The notes under the pieces: model-generated | What the model was told of the DNA's origin: nothing | Seen by the model: the letters and a program-made list of their open reading frames with translations, nothing else | Database searches by the model: none | Assembly: GCA_045580025.1 (NCBI GenBank) | Contig: JAZNNB010000065.1 | Coordinates: forward strand, 1 to 9,972 | DNA length: 9,972 nucleotides | Source: SIG440 sp045580025 | Lineage (GTDB): Bacteria; Bacillota; Clostridia; Monoglobales; Monoglobaceae | Direction: 5' to 3' | Shown: in pieces, positions 1-5,903 of the stretch | Numbering within the stretch: position 1 is the stretch's first letter | Layout of the letters: each line of letters opens with the position of its first letter | Made by a program: the position numbers and the translations under genes

Positions 1-333
1 TGCCAGCAAGACGGCATTGTAAGCCAAAAGCTGCTTTGAAGAGGGCTCGCCGATGAAAAAAGTACGTGTTGTATCTGTCCAGATTCCATCCAAGCAAAAC
101 TGCAAATCCAGAATGAGACAGTCACCTTTTTTCAGAACATAGTCAGTAGCGTCACCCTCGATGGCTCCGGAATGGATTCCGGCAACAAAATCACCTGTGA
201 ATTCATCGCAATTACAGTTTGATGCGATGAGGTTTTTAATATCTGCTTCGGTCATTCCCAGTCGGTAATTCTGCCTTACTGAGTCGTAGGCAAGCCTGTT
301 TAAAACCAGAATTTTTTTAATCTGCTCGGTCAT
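1..333 (-). CDS. M24 family metallopeptidase (Xaa-Pro aminopeptidase-like), N-terminal part
   Basis: Only the first 111 codons are in the window; the gene runs off the left edge. The visible protein starts directly in the M24 'pita-bread' fold rather than in the extra N-terminal domain usual for creatinases and Xaa-Pro dipeptidases. Two aspartates eleven residues apart, D76 (in LILDLQ) and D87 (in WTDTTRTF), match the first two metal ligands of M24 enzymes, and the following FFIGEPS stretch is typical of the Xaa-Pro aminopeptidase branch. The remaining His and Glu ligands lie outside the window. H54 (GIHSG) probably corresponds to the substrate-side histidine. The start codon overlaps the stop of the upstream enolase-family gene by one base (TAATG), so the two are almost certainly co-translated. 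Family knowledge allows a dipeptidase/aminopeptidase or a C-N hydrolase of the ectoine hydrolase or creatinase kind. With an acid-sugar-type neighbour, the substrate is unknown. Confidence 0.85.
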   Translation of the reverse strand, partial: MTEQIKKILVLNRLAYDSVRQNYRLGMTEADIKNLIASNCNCDEFTGDFVAGIHSGAIEGDATDYVLKKGDCLILDLQFCLDGIWTDTTRTFFIGEPSSKQLLAYNAVLLA

Positions 334-1457
334 TATACTTCAACCTTGTAGTAGTTCAGAACTTCTTCGTCAAGCTCAATACCAAGACCGGGAGCTGAAG
401 GAATGGTAACAACACCCTTGTCATCAATGGTGAAGTGGCGTTTTACCAAAGTCTTGCTCAGTACTGTTTCCTGATTTACGTATTCAAGCCAGAGCGCATT
501 TGGTGTGTTTGCGATGATGTGAAGTGATGCGCTCATAAGAATGCCTGTCTTGAATGCGTGAGGAATAAGGGTAATACCCTTTTTGTATGCCATATCGATA
601 ACCTTTTTCGCGATTGTAATACCACCGCAACGGCTGATGTCAGGCTGAATAATATCGATGTTGCAGTTGTTGATGAGCTCATCAAATTCGAAAAGTGTGC
701 CGATTTCTTCGCCGGCTGAAATTCTCATATCTGTGCTTTCGCAAAGTCTTTTATAGCTATCAAGATAGTCGGGCTTGAAAGGTTCTTCAACCCAATAAAC
801 GCCGTAGTCTTTGAATGCGTTACAAAGATTTATTGCACCCTTCAAATCTTTCCACGCCATACCAATATCAATCATAAGTTCAGGACCATCGCCCATTGCA
901 CGTCTTGCGGCTTTTACGAGCTCAAGGTCTTTTTCGGGAGACTGACCAAGAGCACCCCAACCGAATTTGATACCCTTATAGCCCTGGGGCAAATATGTAT
1001 CAGCAATGCGCTTGATTTCGTCCTCGTTGTCAGGCATAAGAACACTGCAGTAAGCCTGAATGCTGTCGCGGAATGAACCGCCAAGAAGCTTGTGAACAGG
1101 AAGACCGGTAGCCTTTCCCATGATGTCCCAAATCGCCATATCAATACCACTCATAGCGTGAATTACCACACTACGTCTTCCGTGATAGTAGGCAAGGTCA
1201 TACATTTTGTGCCAGATTTTTTCAACATCAAAGGGGTCTTCGCCGATAACTGCGTGCTTGAGGCCCATGCAAACCATATGTGATGCAGGTGCTTCGATTA
1301 CGCTTTTTACAACGTAGGGCGATGAGTCAACTTCACCTACGCCAACAATGCCTTCGTCGGTATAAACCTTGATAACAACAGTGTCCTGGCTGCCGTCACC
1401 AATCAATTCTATTTCCTTTTGTTTTACGATAATTGCTTCAACGTTTGTAATTTTCAT
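333..1457 (-). CDS. Mandelate racemase/muconate lactonizing enzyme family protein (probable acid-sugar dehydratase or epimerase)
   Basis: A full-length 374-residue enolase-superfamily enzyme. The capping domain spans about residues 1-125 and the modified TIM barrel about 130-355. Visible barrel residues are K164 (in GIKFGWG), metal ligands D197 (MIDIG), E224 (WVEEPF) and E250 (SAGEE), a His-Asp dyad formed by D273 (IQPDIS) and H300 (IPHAF), and E325 (WLEYVN). The D/H dyad places it in the mandelate racemase subgroup, whose members abstract a proton alpha to a carboxylate and usually dehydrate sugar acids. The first lysine of the KxK motif appears to be a glycine here, so the exact reaction is uncertain. 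The start is supported by GGAGG seven bases upstream (complement of 1465-1469). It is the first gene of a two-gene minus-strand operon with the M24 peptidase and diverges from a PocR-AraC regulator that probably controls it. Substrate not assignable. Confidence 0.92.
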   Translation of the reverse strand: MKITNVEAIIVKQKEIELIGDGSQDTVVIKVYTDEGIVGVGEVDSSPYVVKSVIEAPASHMVCMGLKHAVIGEDPFDVEKIWHKMYDLAYYHGRRSVVIHAMSGIDMAIWDIMGKATGLPVHKLLGGSFRDSIQAYCSVLMPDNEDEIKRIADTYLPQGYKGIKFGWGALGQSPEKDLELVKAARRAMGDGPELMIDIGMAWKDLKGAINLCNAFKDYGVYWVEEPFKPDYLDSYKRLCESTDMRISAGEEIGTLFEFDELINNCNIDIIQPDISRCGGITIAKKVIDMAYKKGITLIPHAFKTGILMSASLHIIANTPNALWLEYVNQETVLSKTLVKRHFTIDDKGVVTIPSAPGLGIELDEEVLNYYKVEV

Positions 1458-1488
1458 TTTAAAGCCTCCACCAATTTAAAAATATACC

Positions 1489-1516
1489 TTGATTTTAGCA
1501 TATTTTGTGGTATAAT
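1489..1516 (+). promoter_or_regulatory. Candidate promoter of the AraC-type regulator gene
   Basis: TTGATT (1489-1494) and a perfect TATAAT (1511-1516) are separated by 16 bp, with an extended -10 TG at 1508-1509. Transcription would begin near 1523. This promoter overlaps the oppositely directed candidate almost completely: each -35 covers the other's -10. Confidence 0.6.
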
Positions 1517-1520
1517 AAAA
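1492..1520 (-). promoter_or_regulatory. Candidate promoter of the enolase-family/M24 operon
   Basis: On the minus strand an extended -10 element, TGC followed by TAAAAT (complement of 1492-1500), lies 17 bp from a poor -35, TTTTAT (complement of 1515-1520). A weak -35 fits a promoter that needs an activator, and the direct repeats at 1530-1559 lie just upstream of it. Predicted only from the sequence. Confidence 0.5.
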
Positions 1521-1529
1521 GGGATATTT

Positions 1530-1559
1530 GTACGAAAACTGTAAAAACGTACGGAAATT
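1530..1559. promoter_or_regulatory. Pair of direct repeats, probable AraC-type operator
   Basis: GTACGAAAACT (1530-1540) and GTACGGAAATT (1549-1559) match at 9 of 11 positions and are 19 bp apart, close to the roughly two-turn spacing of half-sites used by AraC-family proteins. Because GTAC is palindromic, the same bases can also be read as an inverted repeat, GTACG/CGTAC (1530-1534, 1548-1552). The site lies upstream of the -35 of the minus-strand operon and downstream of the presumed start of the regulator transcript. It is therefore placed for activation of the former and repression of the latter. Assignment to the adjacent regulator is inference. Confidence 0.45.
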
Positions 1560-1571
1560 GAGGTAGCAAAA

Positions 1572-2423
1572 ATGATTCTGGAAATAGATAACGAGAGGCT
1601 TTTAGAACTTATCAAGTCTTTTTATGAACTTACAAAAATAAAAATAGTGGTTTATGATGATTCGTTCAGGGAAGTGATTTGTTATCCCAATATTGATTCG
1701 GAATTTTGTTCCATGATGAAAAATGCTTCAGGCGGAAATTCAAGGTGCTATCAAAGTGTAGAAAAGTGGTGTCAGACCTGCAAGGAAAAGGATGCTCTCG
1801 TTCAGTATACCTGTCACGCAGGGCTTACTGAGGTGGTTGCACCTCTCAAGGAGGGCGGAAACACCATTGGATATATAATGTTTGGGCAGATTACTGATAT
1901 AAAGGACAAACAGGAATTCAGGAAAAAGGTTATGGAGTGTTGCCGAGAATATCCCTTGGATTTTGGTGAGTTGGAAGAAAAAATCAAGGCTGTTAAATAC
2001 AGGGGAAGCGAACAGATAAAGGCGGTTTCTGCTTTGCTGAATACCTTTGTTTCATATATTTACCTTGAAAGCATAGTGGTTTTAAGAGAAGATGGAAAAA
2101 CAAAGAAAGTTATTGAATTTATTGACGAGCATTTGGGAGAGGATTTGTCCATATCCATGCTGTGCGAAAAAATGCTGGTTTCAAGAACAGTTCTTTATGA
2201 GATAACAAGACCTGTTATGGCAGAGGGGATTGCGGCGTATATAAGAAACAGAAGAATTGAAAAAGCCAAGGAACTGATTGCAAATACCGAAAAATCTGTG
2301 GAAGAGATTGCTGGGATGGTGGGATTTTTGGACAGTAATTATTTCAGGCGGGTATTCAAAAAAACAGTTGGTGTTTCTGCGAAAACATGGCGCAATAAAA
2401 TGAAAACCAAGGAAAATAAATAA
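1572..2423 (+). CDS. AraC family transcriptional regulator with PocR-like ligand-binding domain
   Basis: 283 residues with two parts. Residues about 5-165 resemble the PocR sensory domain. It has the characteristic cysteine spacing (C46, C59, C67, C70, C81) and the core TCHAGLTEVVAPL at about 80-92, followed by an IGYIMFGQ strand. Residues about 178-280 form an AraC-type DNA-binding domain with a first helix-turn-helix near 192-212 and a second near 243-264, ending in the family signature NYFRRVFKKTVGVSAKTWR (257-274). PocR domains bind small hydrophobic or diol/hydrocarbon-type ligands in described members, and the Cys cluster may hold metal or sense redox state; neither is shown here. The start has GAGGT at 1560-1564, seven bases upstream. 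The gene is divergent from the enolase-family/M24 operon, so it is likely the operon's regulator. No convincing terminator follows it. Confidence 0.92.
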   Translation: MILEIDNERLLELIKSFYELTKIKIVVYDDSFREVICYPNIDSEFCSMMKNASGGNSRCYQSVEKWCQTCKEKDALVQYTCHAGLTEVVAPLKEGGNTIGYIMFGQITDIKDKQEFRKKVMECCREYPLDFGELEEKIKAVKYRGSEQIKAVSALLNTFVSYIYLESIVVLREDGKTKKVIEFIDEHLGEDLSISMLCEKMLVSRTVLYEITRPVMAEGIAAYIRNRRIEKAKELIANTEKSVEEIAGMVGFLDSNYFRRVFKKTVGVSAKTWRNKMKTKENK

Positions 2424-2481
2424 AGCTTAGATATTTTTTTGCAGATTTGTTAAAAATAATATAGATTTTTTGGAAAATATA

Positions 2482-2490
2482 TGATACAAT
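2482..2490 (+). promoter_or_regulatory. Candidate extended -10 promoter for rnhA
   Basis: TGATACAAT gives an extended -10 (TG at 2482-2483, TACAAT at 2485-2490) in the A/T-rich gap after the regulator gene. No good -35 sits 16-18 bp upstream, so the call is weak. Confidence 0.35.
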
Positions 2491-2496
2491 AAAATG

Positions 2497-2526
2497 CGGA
2501 ATGCAAAATTTGACTTGCATTTTCCG
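2497..2526 (+). other. Stem-loop in the rnhA leader
   Basis: CGGAATGCAA (2497-2506) can pair with TTGCATTTTCCG (2515-2526) as two five-base-pair helices separated by a two-base TT bulge, with an eight-base loop. No T-run follows on either strand, so it is not an obvious terminator. It lies between the candidate promoter and the rnhA ribosome-binding site (GGAG, 2539-2542). Role unknown. Confidence 0.4.
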
Positions 2527-2552
2527 AATAATCAATTTGGAGCAGTGCTAAA

Positions 2553-2993
2553 ATGAAAAAGGTTGAAATTTTCACTGACGGTGCCTGCAGCGGGAATCCC
2601 GGTCCGGGCGGATATGGGGTGGTGCTTCGGTACAACGGCGCGGAAAAAGAGCTTTCGGGCGGTGAAGCTTTAACCACTAATAACCGTATGGAACTCACTG
2701 CAGCGATAGTTGGACTTAGCGCACTTAAAGAAAAGTGCATTGTCACCCTTTACAGCGATTCAAAGTATCTTGTGGATGCAATAAATTGCGGCTGGGCTCG
2801 TAAATGGCGTGAAAACGGCTGGATGCGCAACAAGCGTGATGCGGCCCAGAACCCTGATTTGTGGGAGAGGCTTCTTGAACTTCTTGATATGCACGAGGTT
2901 TCTTTGGTATGGGTCAAGGGTCATGCGGGGCATCCTGAAAATGAACGTTGTGATCGTTTGGCAGTTATGGAGACCGAAAAACATCGCGTATAG
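2553..2993 (+). CDS. rnhA: Ribonuclease HI
   Basis: 146 residues, close to the 155 of the E. coli enzyme. It cleaves the RNA strand of RNA-DNA hybrids in the cytoplasm, acting on R-loops and on primers. The complete active-site set is present: D9 (FTDGACSGNPGPGG), E47 (NNRMELTAA), D69 (YSDSKYL), H124 (VKGHAGH) and D134 (ERCDRLA). The tryptophan- and arginine-rich basic protrusion (about 79-95, GWARKWRENGWMRNKR) that grips the hybrid is intact, so this is the bacterial HI type rather than a protrusion-less one. The start has GGAG ten bases upstream. The C-terminus is slightly short after D134 but includes the needed helix. A gap of 111 bp separates it from iscS, so co-transcription with the sulfur genes is possible but not proved. 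Confidence 0.96.
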   Translation: MKKVEIFTDGACSGNPGPGGYGVVLRYNGAEKELSGGEALTTNNRMELTAAIVGLSALKEKCIVTLYSDSKYLVDAINCGWARKWRENGWMRNKRDAAQNPDLWERLLELLDMHEVSLVWVKGHAGHPENERCDRLAVMETEKHRV

Positions 2994-3015
2994 CTCGCGC
3001 AAATTGATTAAATTT

Positions 3016-3077
3016 ACGGAGAGGTCTACTTTTCATAGATTTTTACGGACAAGATTTGTTCGCAAGGTTACTCCGCA
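3016..3077 (+). other. Possible structured RNA leader upstream of iscS
   Basis: Three helices can form within the rnhA-iscS gap. CGGAG (3017-3021) can pair with CTCCG (3071-3075). A small hairpin GTCTA/TAGAT (3024-3028, 3036-3040) and a seven-pair hairpin CGGACAA/TTGTTCG with a three-base GAT loop (3046-3052, 3056-3062, one G-U pair) lie inside it. Together they resemble a three-way junction. No match to a known riboswitch or T-box is recognised, and no IscR-like site is evident. The fold was done by eye and could be chance. Confidence 0.3.
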
Positions 3078-3104
3078 GTTTTAAAAGGAAAGGTAGTTAT
3101 CAAT

Positions 3105-4283
3105 ATGGAAACAAAACGGATTTATGTTGACCACGCAGCCACCACGCCCATAAGACGTGAGGTGCTTGATGTCATGATTCCCTATTTTACGGAAAACTTT
3201 GGCAATGCATCCACTGTTTATCAGGAGGGAAGAACGGCGAAAAAGGCGGTCAGCGAGGCAAGAGAAGAGGTTGCAAAGGCAATCGGAGGAAGTCCCGACG
3301 AAATATTTTTTACTGGCTCGGGCACGGAAGCGGACAACTGGGCAATCAGAGGTGTGGCTTATGCCAATAAAGCAAAAGGAAATCATATAATCACATCGGC
3401 TGTTGAACATCACGCAGTGCTTCACACCTGCCAAGCTCTTGAAAAAGAGGGCTTCAGTGTTACCTATTTGCCAGTGGATGAATTTGGTATGGTTTCACCT
3501 GAGGATGTTAAAAGTGCTATTTGTGACGAGACCATTCTTGTTACAATTATGACAGCGAATAACGAAATTGGAACAATTATGCCAATAGAAGAAATCGGCA
3601 AGATAACTCGTGAAAAGGGTGTTATTTTCCATACCGATGCTGTTCAGGCAATGGGAATGATGGAAATTGATGTGGAACAGATGGGCGTTGACCTTTTGTC
3701 AATGACGGGACATAAGTTGTATGGTCCCAAAGGCAGCGGGGCTCTTTATATAAGAAAGGGAGTAAAGGTTAAACCTTTTATTACCGGTGGTGCTCAGGAG
3801 AAAAACAAGCGTGCGGGAACAGAGAATGTAGCATCTATTGTGGGACTTGCAAAAGCGATTTCTCTGGCAACAGCTGAAATGGGCGAAAAAGTGCCAAAGC
3901 TTGAAAAAATGAGGGATAGATTTATTGACAGAGTTCTTGAAGAAATCCCTTATACAAGGCTCAACGGACACAGAACAAAGAGACTTGCGGGGAATGCAAA
4001 TATCTCATTTGAATTCATTGAGGGTGAATCACTCCTTTTGATGCTTGATATGCAAGGGATTTCAGCATCCAGCGGAAGTGCTTGCACATCAGGGTCACTG
4101 GATCCGTCACACGTGCTTCTGGCAATCGGACTTAAACACGAGGTAGCTCATGGCTCTTTGCGCGTGTCTTTTGGCGAAAGCAACAGCATGGAGGACGTTG
4201 ACAGGATTGTTGATAGCCTGAAGACCATTGTTTCAAGGCTTCGTGAAATGTCGCCACTTTATGAGGCGGTTAAAAATAAATAG
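3105..4283 (+). CDS. iscS: Cysteine desulfurase (IscS/NifS family)
   Basis: 392-residue fold-type I PLP enzyme that converts L-cysteine to alanine and holds the sulfur as an enzyme persulfide. Seen: the N-terminal YVDHAATTP, H102 (EHHAV) above the cofactor, D178 and Q181 (HTDAVQ), the Schiff-base lysine K204 (TGHKLYGPKG), and the sulfur-carrying C327 in the mobile loop SSGSACTSGSLDPSHVL (323-339). The long cysteine loop marks it as group I, the IscS/NifS type, rather than SufS. GGAAAGG at 3087-3093 gives a ribosome-binding site eleven bases upstream. It sits 24 bp before iscU and upstream of mnmA, so the likely sulfur acceptors are the Fe-S scaffold and the tRNA thiolase. No iscR regulator precedes it; rnhA occupies that position. 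The name iscS is by family; nifS is an equally used label in Firmicutes. Confidence 0.95.
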   Translation: METKRIYVDHAATTPIRREVLDVMIPYFTENFGNASTVYQEGRTAKKAVSEAREEVAKAIGGSPDEIFFTGSGTEADNWAIRGVAYANKAKGNHIITSAVEHHAVLHTCQALEKEGFSVTYLPVDEFGMVSPEDVKSAICDETILVTIMTANNEIGTIMPIEEIGKITREKGVIFHTDAVQAMGMMEIDVEQMGVDLLSMTGHKLYGPKGSGALYIRKGVKVKPFITGGAQEKNKRAGTENVASIVGLAKAISLATAEMGEKVPKLEKMRDRFIDRVLEEIPYTRLNGHRTKRLAGNANISFEFIEGESLLLMLDMQGISASSGSACTSGSLDPSHVLLAIGLKHEVAHGSLRVSFGESNSMEDVDRIVDSLKTIVSRLREMSPLYEAVKNK

Positions 4284-4307
4284 ATTTTACTGAAAGAAGG
4301 ATAAAAT

Positions 4308-4754
4308 ATGTATAGTGAAAAGGTTATGGACCATTTCTCAAACCCGAGAAATGTGGGAGAAATTGAAGATGCAAACGCAGTTGGTCAGGTAGGAAACCCC
4401 AAGTGCGGAGACATCATGAAGATTTATATGAAAATCAATGATGACACAAAGCAAATTGAGGACGTGAAGTTCAAGACGTTTGGTTGCGGTGCGGCTGTTG
4501 CTACGTCAAGTATGGCGACAGAAATGGTTAAAGGAAAGACCATAGATGAAGCACTTGAAATCACCAATGTTGCTGTGGCTGAGGCGCTTGACGGACTTCC
4601 CCCTGTGAAAATGCACTGTTCGAACCTCGCTCAGGAGGCAATTCATTCAGCTATTGCGGATTATTATAACCGCAAGGGAATTGACCCTACGCATATTGTT
4701 GGTTGCAATGGCGATTGTGCTTGCTGTCATCATGGACATGGCGAAGAGGAATAA
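4308..4754 (+). CDS. iscU: Fe-S cluster assembly scaffold protein IscU/NifU N-domain type
   Basis: 148 residues, somewhat longer than the E. coli scaffold (128). It assembles [2Fe-2S]/[4Fe-4S] clusters with sulfur from the desulfurase encoded just upstream. The cluster ligands are C33 (NPKCGD, with D35), C60 (FGCGAA) and C104 (MHCSNL). A clear LPPVK (97-101) chaperone-recognition motif precedes C104, as in IscU proteins served by HscA. After the normal end comes a tail, about 131-148, with four cysteines (C133, C137, C139, C140) and histidines (HHGHG) followed by acidic residues; such Cys/His tails are seen in some clostridial homologues, and metal binding is plausible but unproved. AAGGA at 4297-4301, six bases before the ATG, is a strong ribosome-binding site. 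No fused NifU C-terminal domain is present. Confidence 0.95.
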   Translation: MYSEKVMDHFSNPRNVGEIEDANAVGQVGNPKCGDIMKIYMKINDDTKQIEDVKFKTFGCGAAVATSSMATEMVKGKTIDEALEITNVAVAEALDGLPPVKMHCSNLAQEAIHSAIADYYNRKGIDPTHIVGCNGDCACCHHGHGEEE

Positions 4755-4765
4755 AATTTGAAAGG

Positions 4766-4813
4766 ATGAAAAGGCTGGCGTATGTCAGCCTTTTTAAAAA
4801 ATTTTATGGCTAA
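4766..4813 (+). CDS. Possible 15-codon leader peptide before mnmA
   Basis: An ATG at 4766 opens a 15-residue frame, MKRLAYVSLFKKFYG, that runs through the hairpin and stops at 4811-4813, just after the internal mnmA ATG at 4806. Its ribosome-binding site is poor: the nearest purine-rich stretch, AGAGGA in the end of iscU, is 15 bases away. If translated, it could melt the hairpin and allow reinitiation at 4806. Speculative; composition alone does not prove coding. Confidence 0.15.
   Translation: MKRLAYVSLFKKFYG
4769..4795 (+). terminator. Terminator-like hairpin at the iscU/mnmA junction
   Basis: AAAAGGCTG (4769-4777) pairs with CAGCCTTTT (4786-4794), and the helix can extend by a G-U and a C-G pair to a four-base loop. 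Five Ts (4791-4795) end it. It has the form of an intrinsic terminator, but the T-run is short and mostly paired with the left-arm As. The AAGG sequence and the ATG at 4782 that would start mnmA lie inside it. It could terminate part of the iscS-iscU message, or occlude mnmA translation. Confidence 0.55.
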
Positions 4814-5903
4814 GAAAAGAGTAGTTATAGGTATGTCGGGGGGCGTTGATTCAAGCGTTGCTGCGGCGATCCTTAAGGATAAAGGGTATGATGTGGTGGG
4901 GCTTACCATGCGTCTGTGGGATGGCGAAATCGTGGATGGGTGCCTCAGTGAGGGGACTTGTTGTTCCCTTTCTGCTGTGGAGGATGCAAGGTATGTCTGC
5001 TATAAGTTGGGTATTGAGCATCACGTTATGGATTTTCGTGCCGACTTCCAGAAATATGTAATTGACTATTTTGTGAATGAGTATAAAAATGGAAGAACGC
5101 CAAATCCGTGTATTGCCTGCAACAAATTTTTGAAGTTTGATGCTATGCTGAAAAAGGCGGAACTTTTGGGAGCTGACTATATTGCAACTGGACATTATGC
5201 AAAAATAGAATTTGATGAAAAGTCGGGGCGGTATCTTCTTAAATGTGCCAAGGCTCTGGGGAAAGACCAGACTTATGCCCTTTATTCGCTGACGCAGGAG
5301 CAGCTTTCAAAGACCTTGATGCCGCTTGGTGAACTTGGGGGAAAAGACGAAACACGAAAAATTGCTGAAGAACGAGGACTTATTACTGCCAAAAAACCTG
5401 ACAGTATGGAGATTTGTTTTGTTCCCGACAATGACTATGCCGGATTTATAAAAAGACGGACGGGAGAGGAAATTTTGTCCGGAGATTTTGTGGATGAGAA
5501 TGGGAATGTTCTTGGCAGACACAAAGGGATAATTCACTATACAGTTGGTCAGCGGAAAGGACTTGGTGTTACCTTTGGAAAGCCTATGTTTGTGCTGAGA
5601 ATTGATGCAGAAAAAAATCAGGTGGTTTTGGGCGAAAAAGGCACGGAGTTTTCTGGGGAATTGATTGCTGAAAACCTTAATTTTATTTCGTTTGAGTGTT
5701 TGGGTGAGCCCATTCGGGTGCTGGCAAAGGTCAGGTACAGTGCAAAGGCGGCGCTTGCCACGGTTGTGCCGATTGGAGAAGGCAAGGCAAGGGTTGTATT
5801 TGATGAGCCTCAAAGGGCAATAACGCCGGGTCAGGCAGTGGTTTTTTATGAAACCGATGGAGAATGCGTGGTAGGTGGCGGAATTATAACAGGAGAAAAG
5901 TAA
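4782..5903 (+). CDS. mnmA: tRNA-specific 2-thiouridylase MnmA
   Basis: Uses ATP and a persulfide to thiolate uridine 34 of tRNA-Lys, -Glu and -Gln. Numbering from the internal ATG at 4806, the PP-loop SGGVDSS is at 11-17, the catalytic cysteines are C105 (NPCIACNKFLKF) and C204 (DSMEICFVPD), and GHYA (129-132) and the central and C-terminal beta-barrel domains follow (IIHYTVGQRKGLG; ITPGQAVVFY). C102 with C105 forms a CxxC, and a further C46/C52/C53 cluster (GCLSEGTCCS) sits in a loop. Two starts are possible. 4782 (373 aa) has AAGG seven bases upstream but lies in a hairpin loop; 4806 (365 aa, MAKKRVVIGMSGG) matches the usual family start but has no Shine-Dalgarno sequence. The 4782 start is kept because of the ribosome-binding site. 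Sulfur presumably comes from the IscS encoded upstream. The stop overlaps the pcrA start. Confidence 0.95.
   Translation: MSAFLKNFMAKKRVVIGMSGGVDSSVAAAILKDKGYDVVGLTMRLWDGEIVDGCLSEGTCCSLSAVEDARYVCYKLGIEHHVMDFRADFQKYVIDYFVNEYKNGRTPNPCIACNKFLKFDAMLKKAELLGADYIATGHYAKIEFDEKSGRYLLKCAKALGKDQTYALYSLTQEQLSKTLMPLGELGGKDETRKIAEERGLITAKKPDSMEICFVPDNDYAGFIKRRTGEEILSGDFVDENGNVLGRHKGIIHYTVGQRKGLGVTFGKPMFVLRIDAEKNQVVLGEKGTEFSGELIAENLNFISFECLGEPIRVLAKVRYSAKAALATVVPIGEGKARVVFDEPQRAITPGQAVVFYETDGECVVGGGIITGEK

Noticed and set aside
3004..3032. TTGATT with TACTTT 17 bp downstream as an iscS promoter
   Set aside because: The -10 matches consensus at only three of six positions, too weak to list. iscS may be read from upstream.
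2809..3084. 91-codon plus-strand frame running from rnhA through the gap before iscS
   Set aside because: Most of it is an out-of-frame shadow of rnhA, with no ribosome-binding site and no recognisable domain. The part in the gap was checked as a possible frameshifted rnhA end, but the annotated RNase H already contains all catalytic residues.
5864..5902. In-frame upstream start for pcrA, adding 13 residues
   Set aside because: It lies wholly inside mnmA, has an arginine-rich tail unlike the family, and the ATG at 5903 has AGGAG seven bases upstream and a stop/start overlap.
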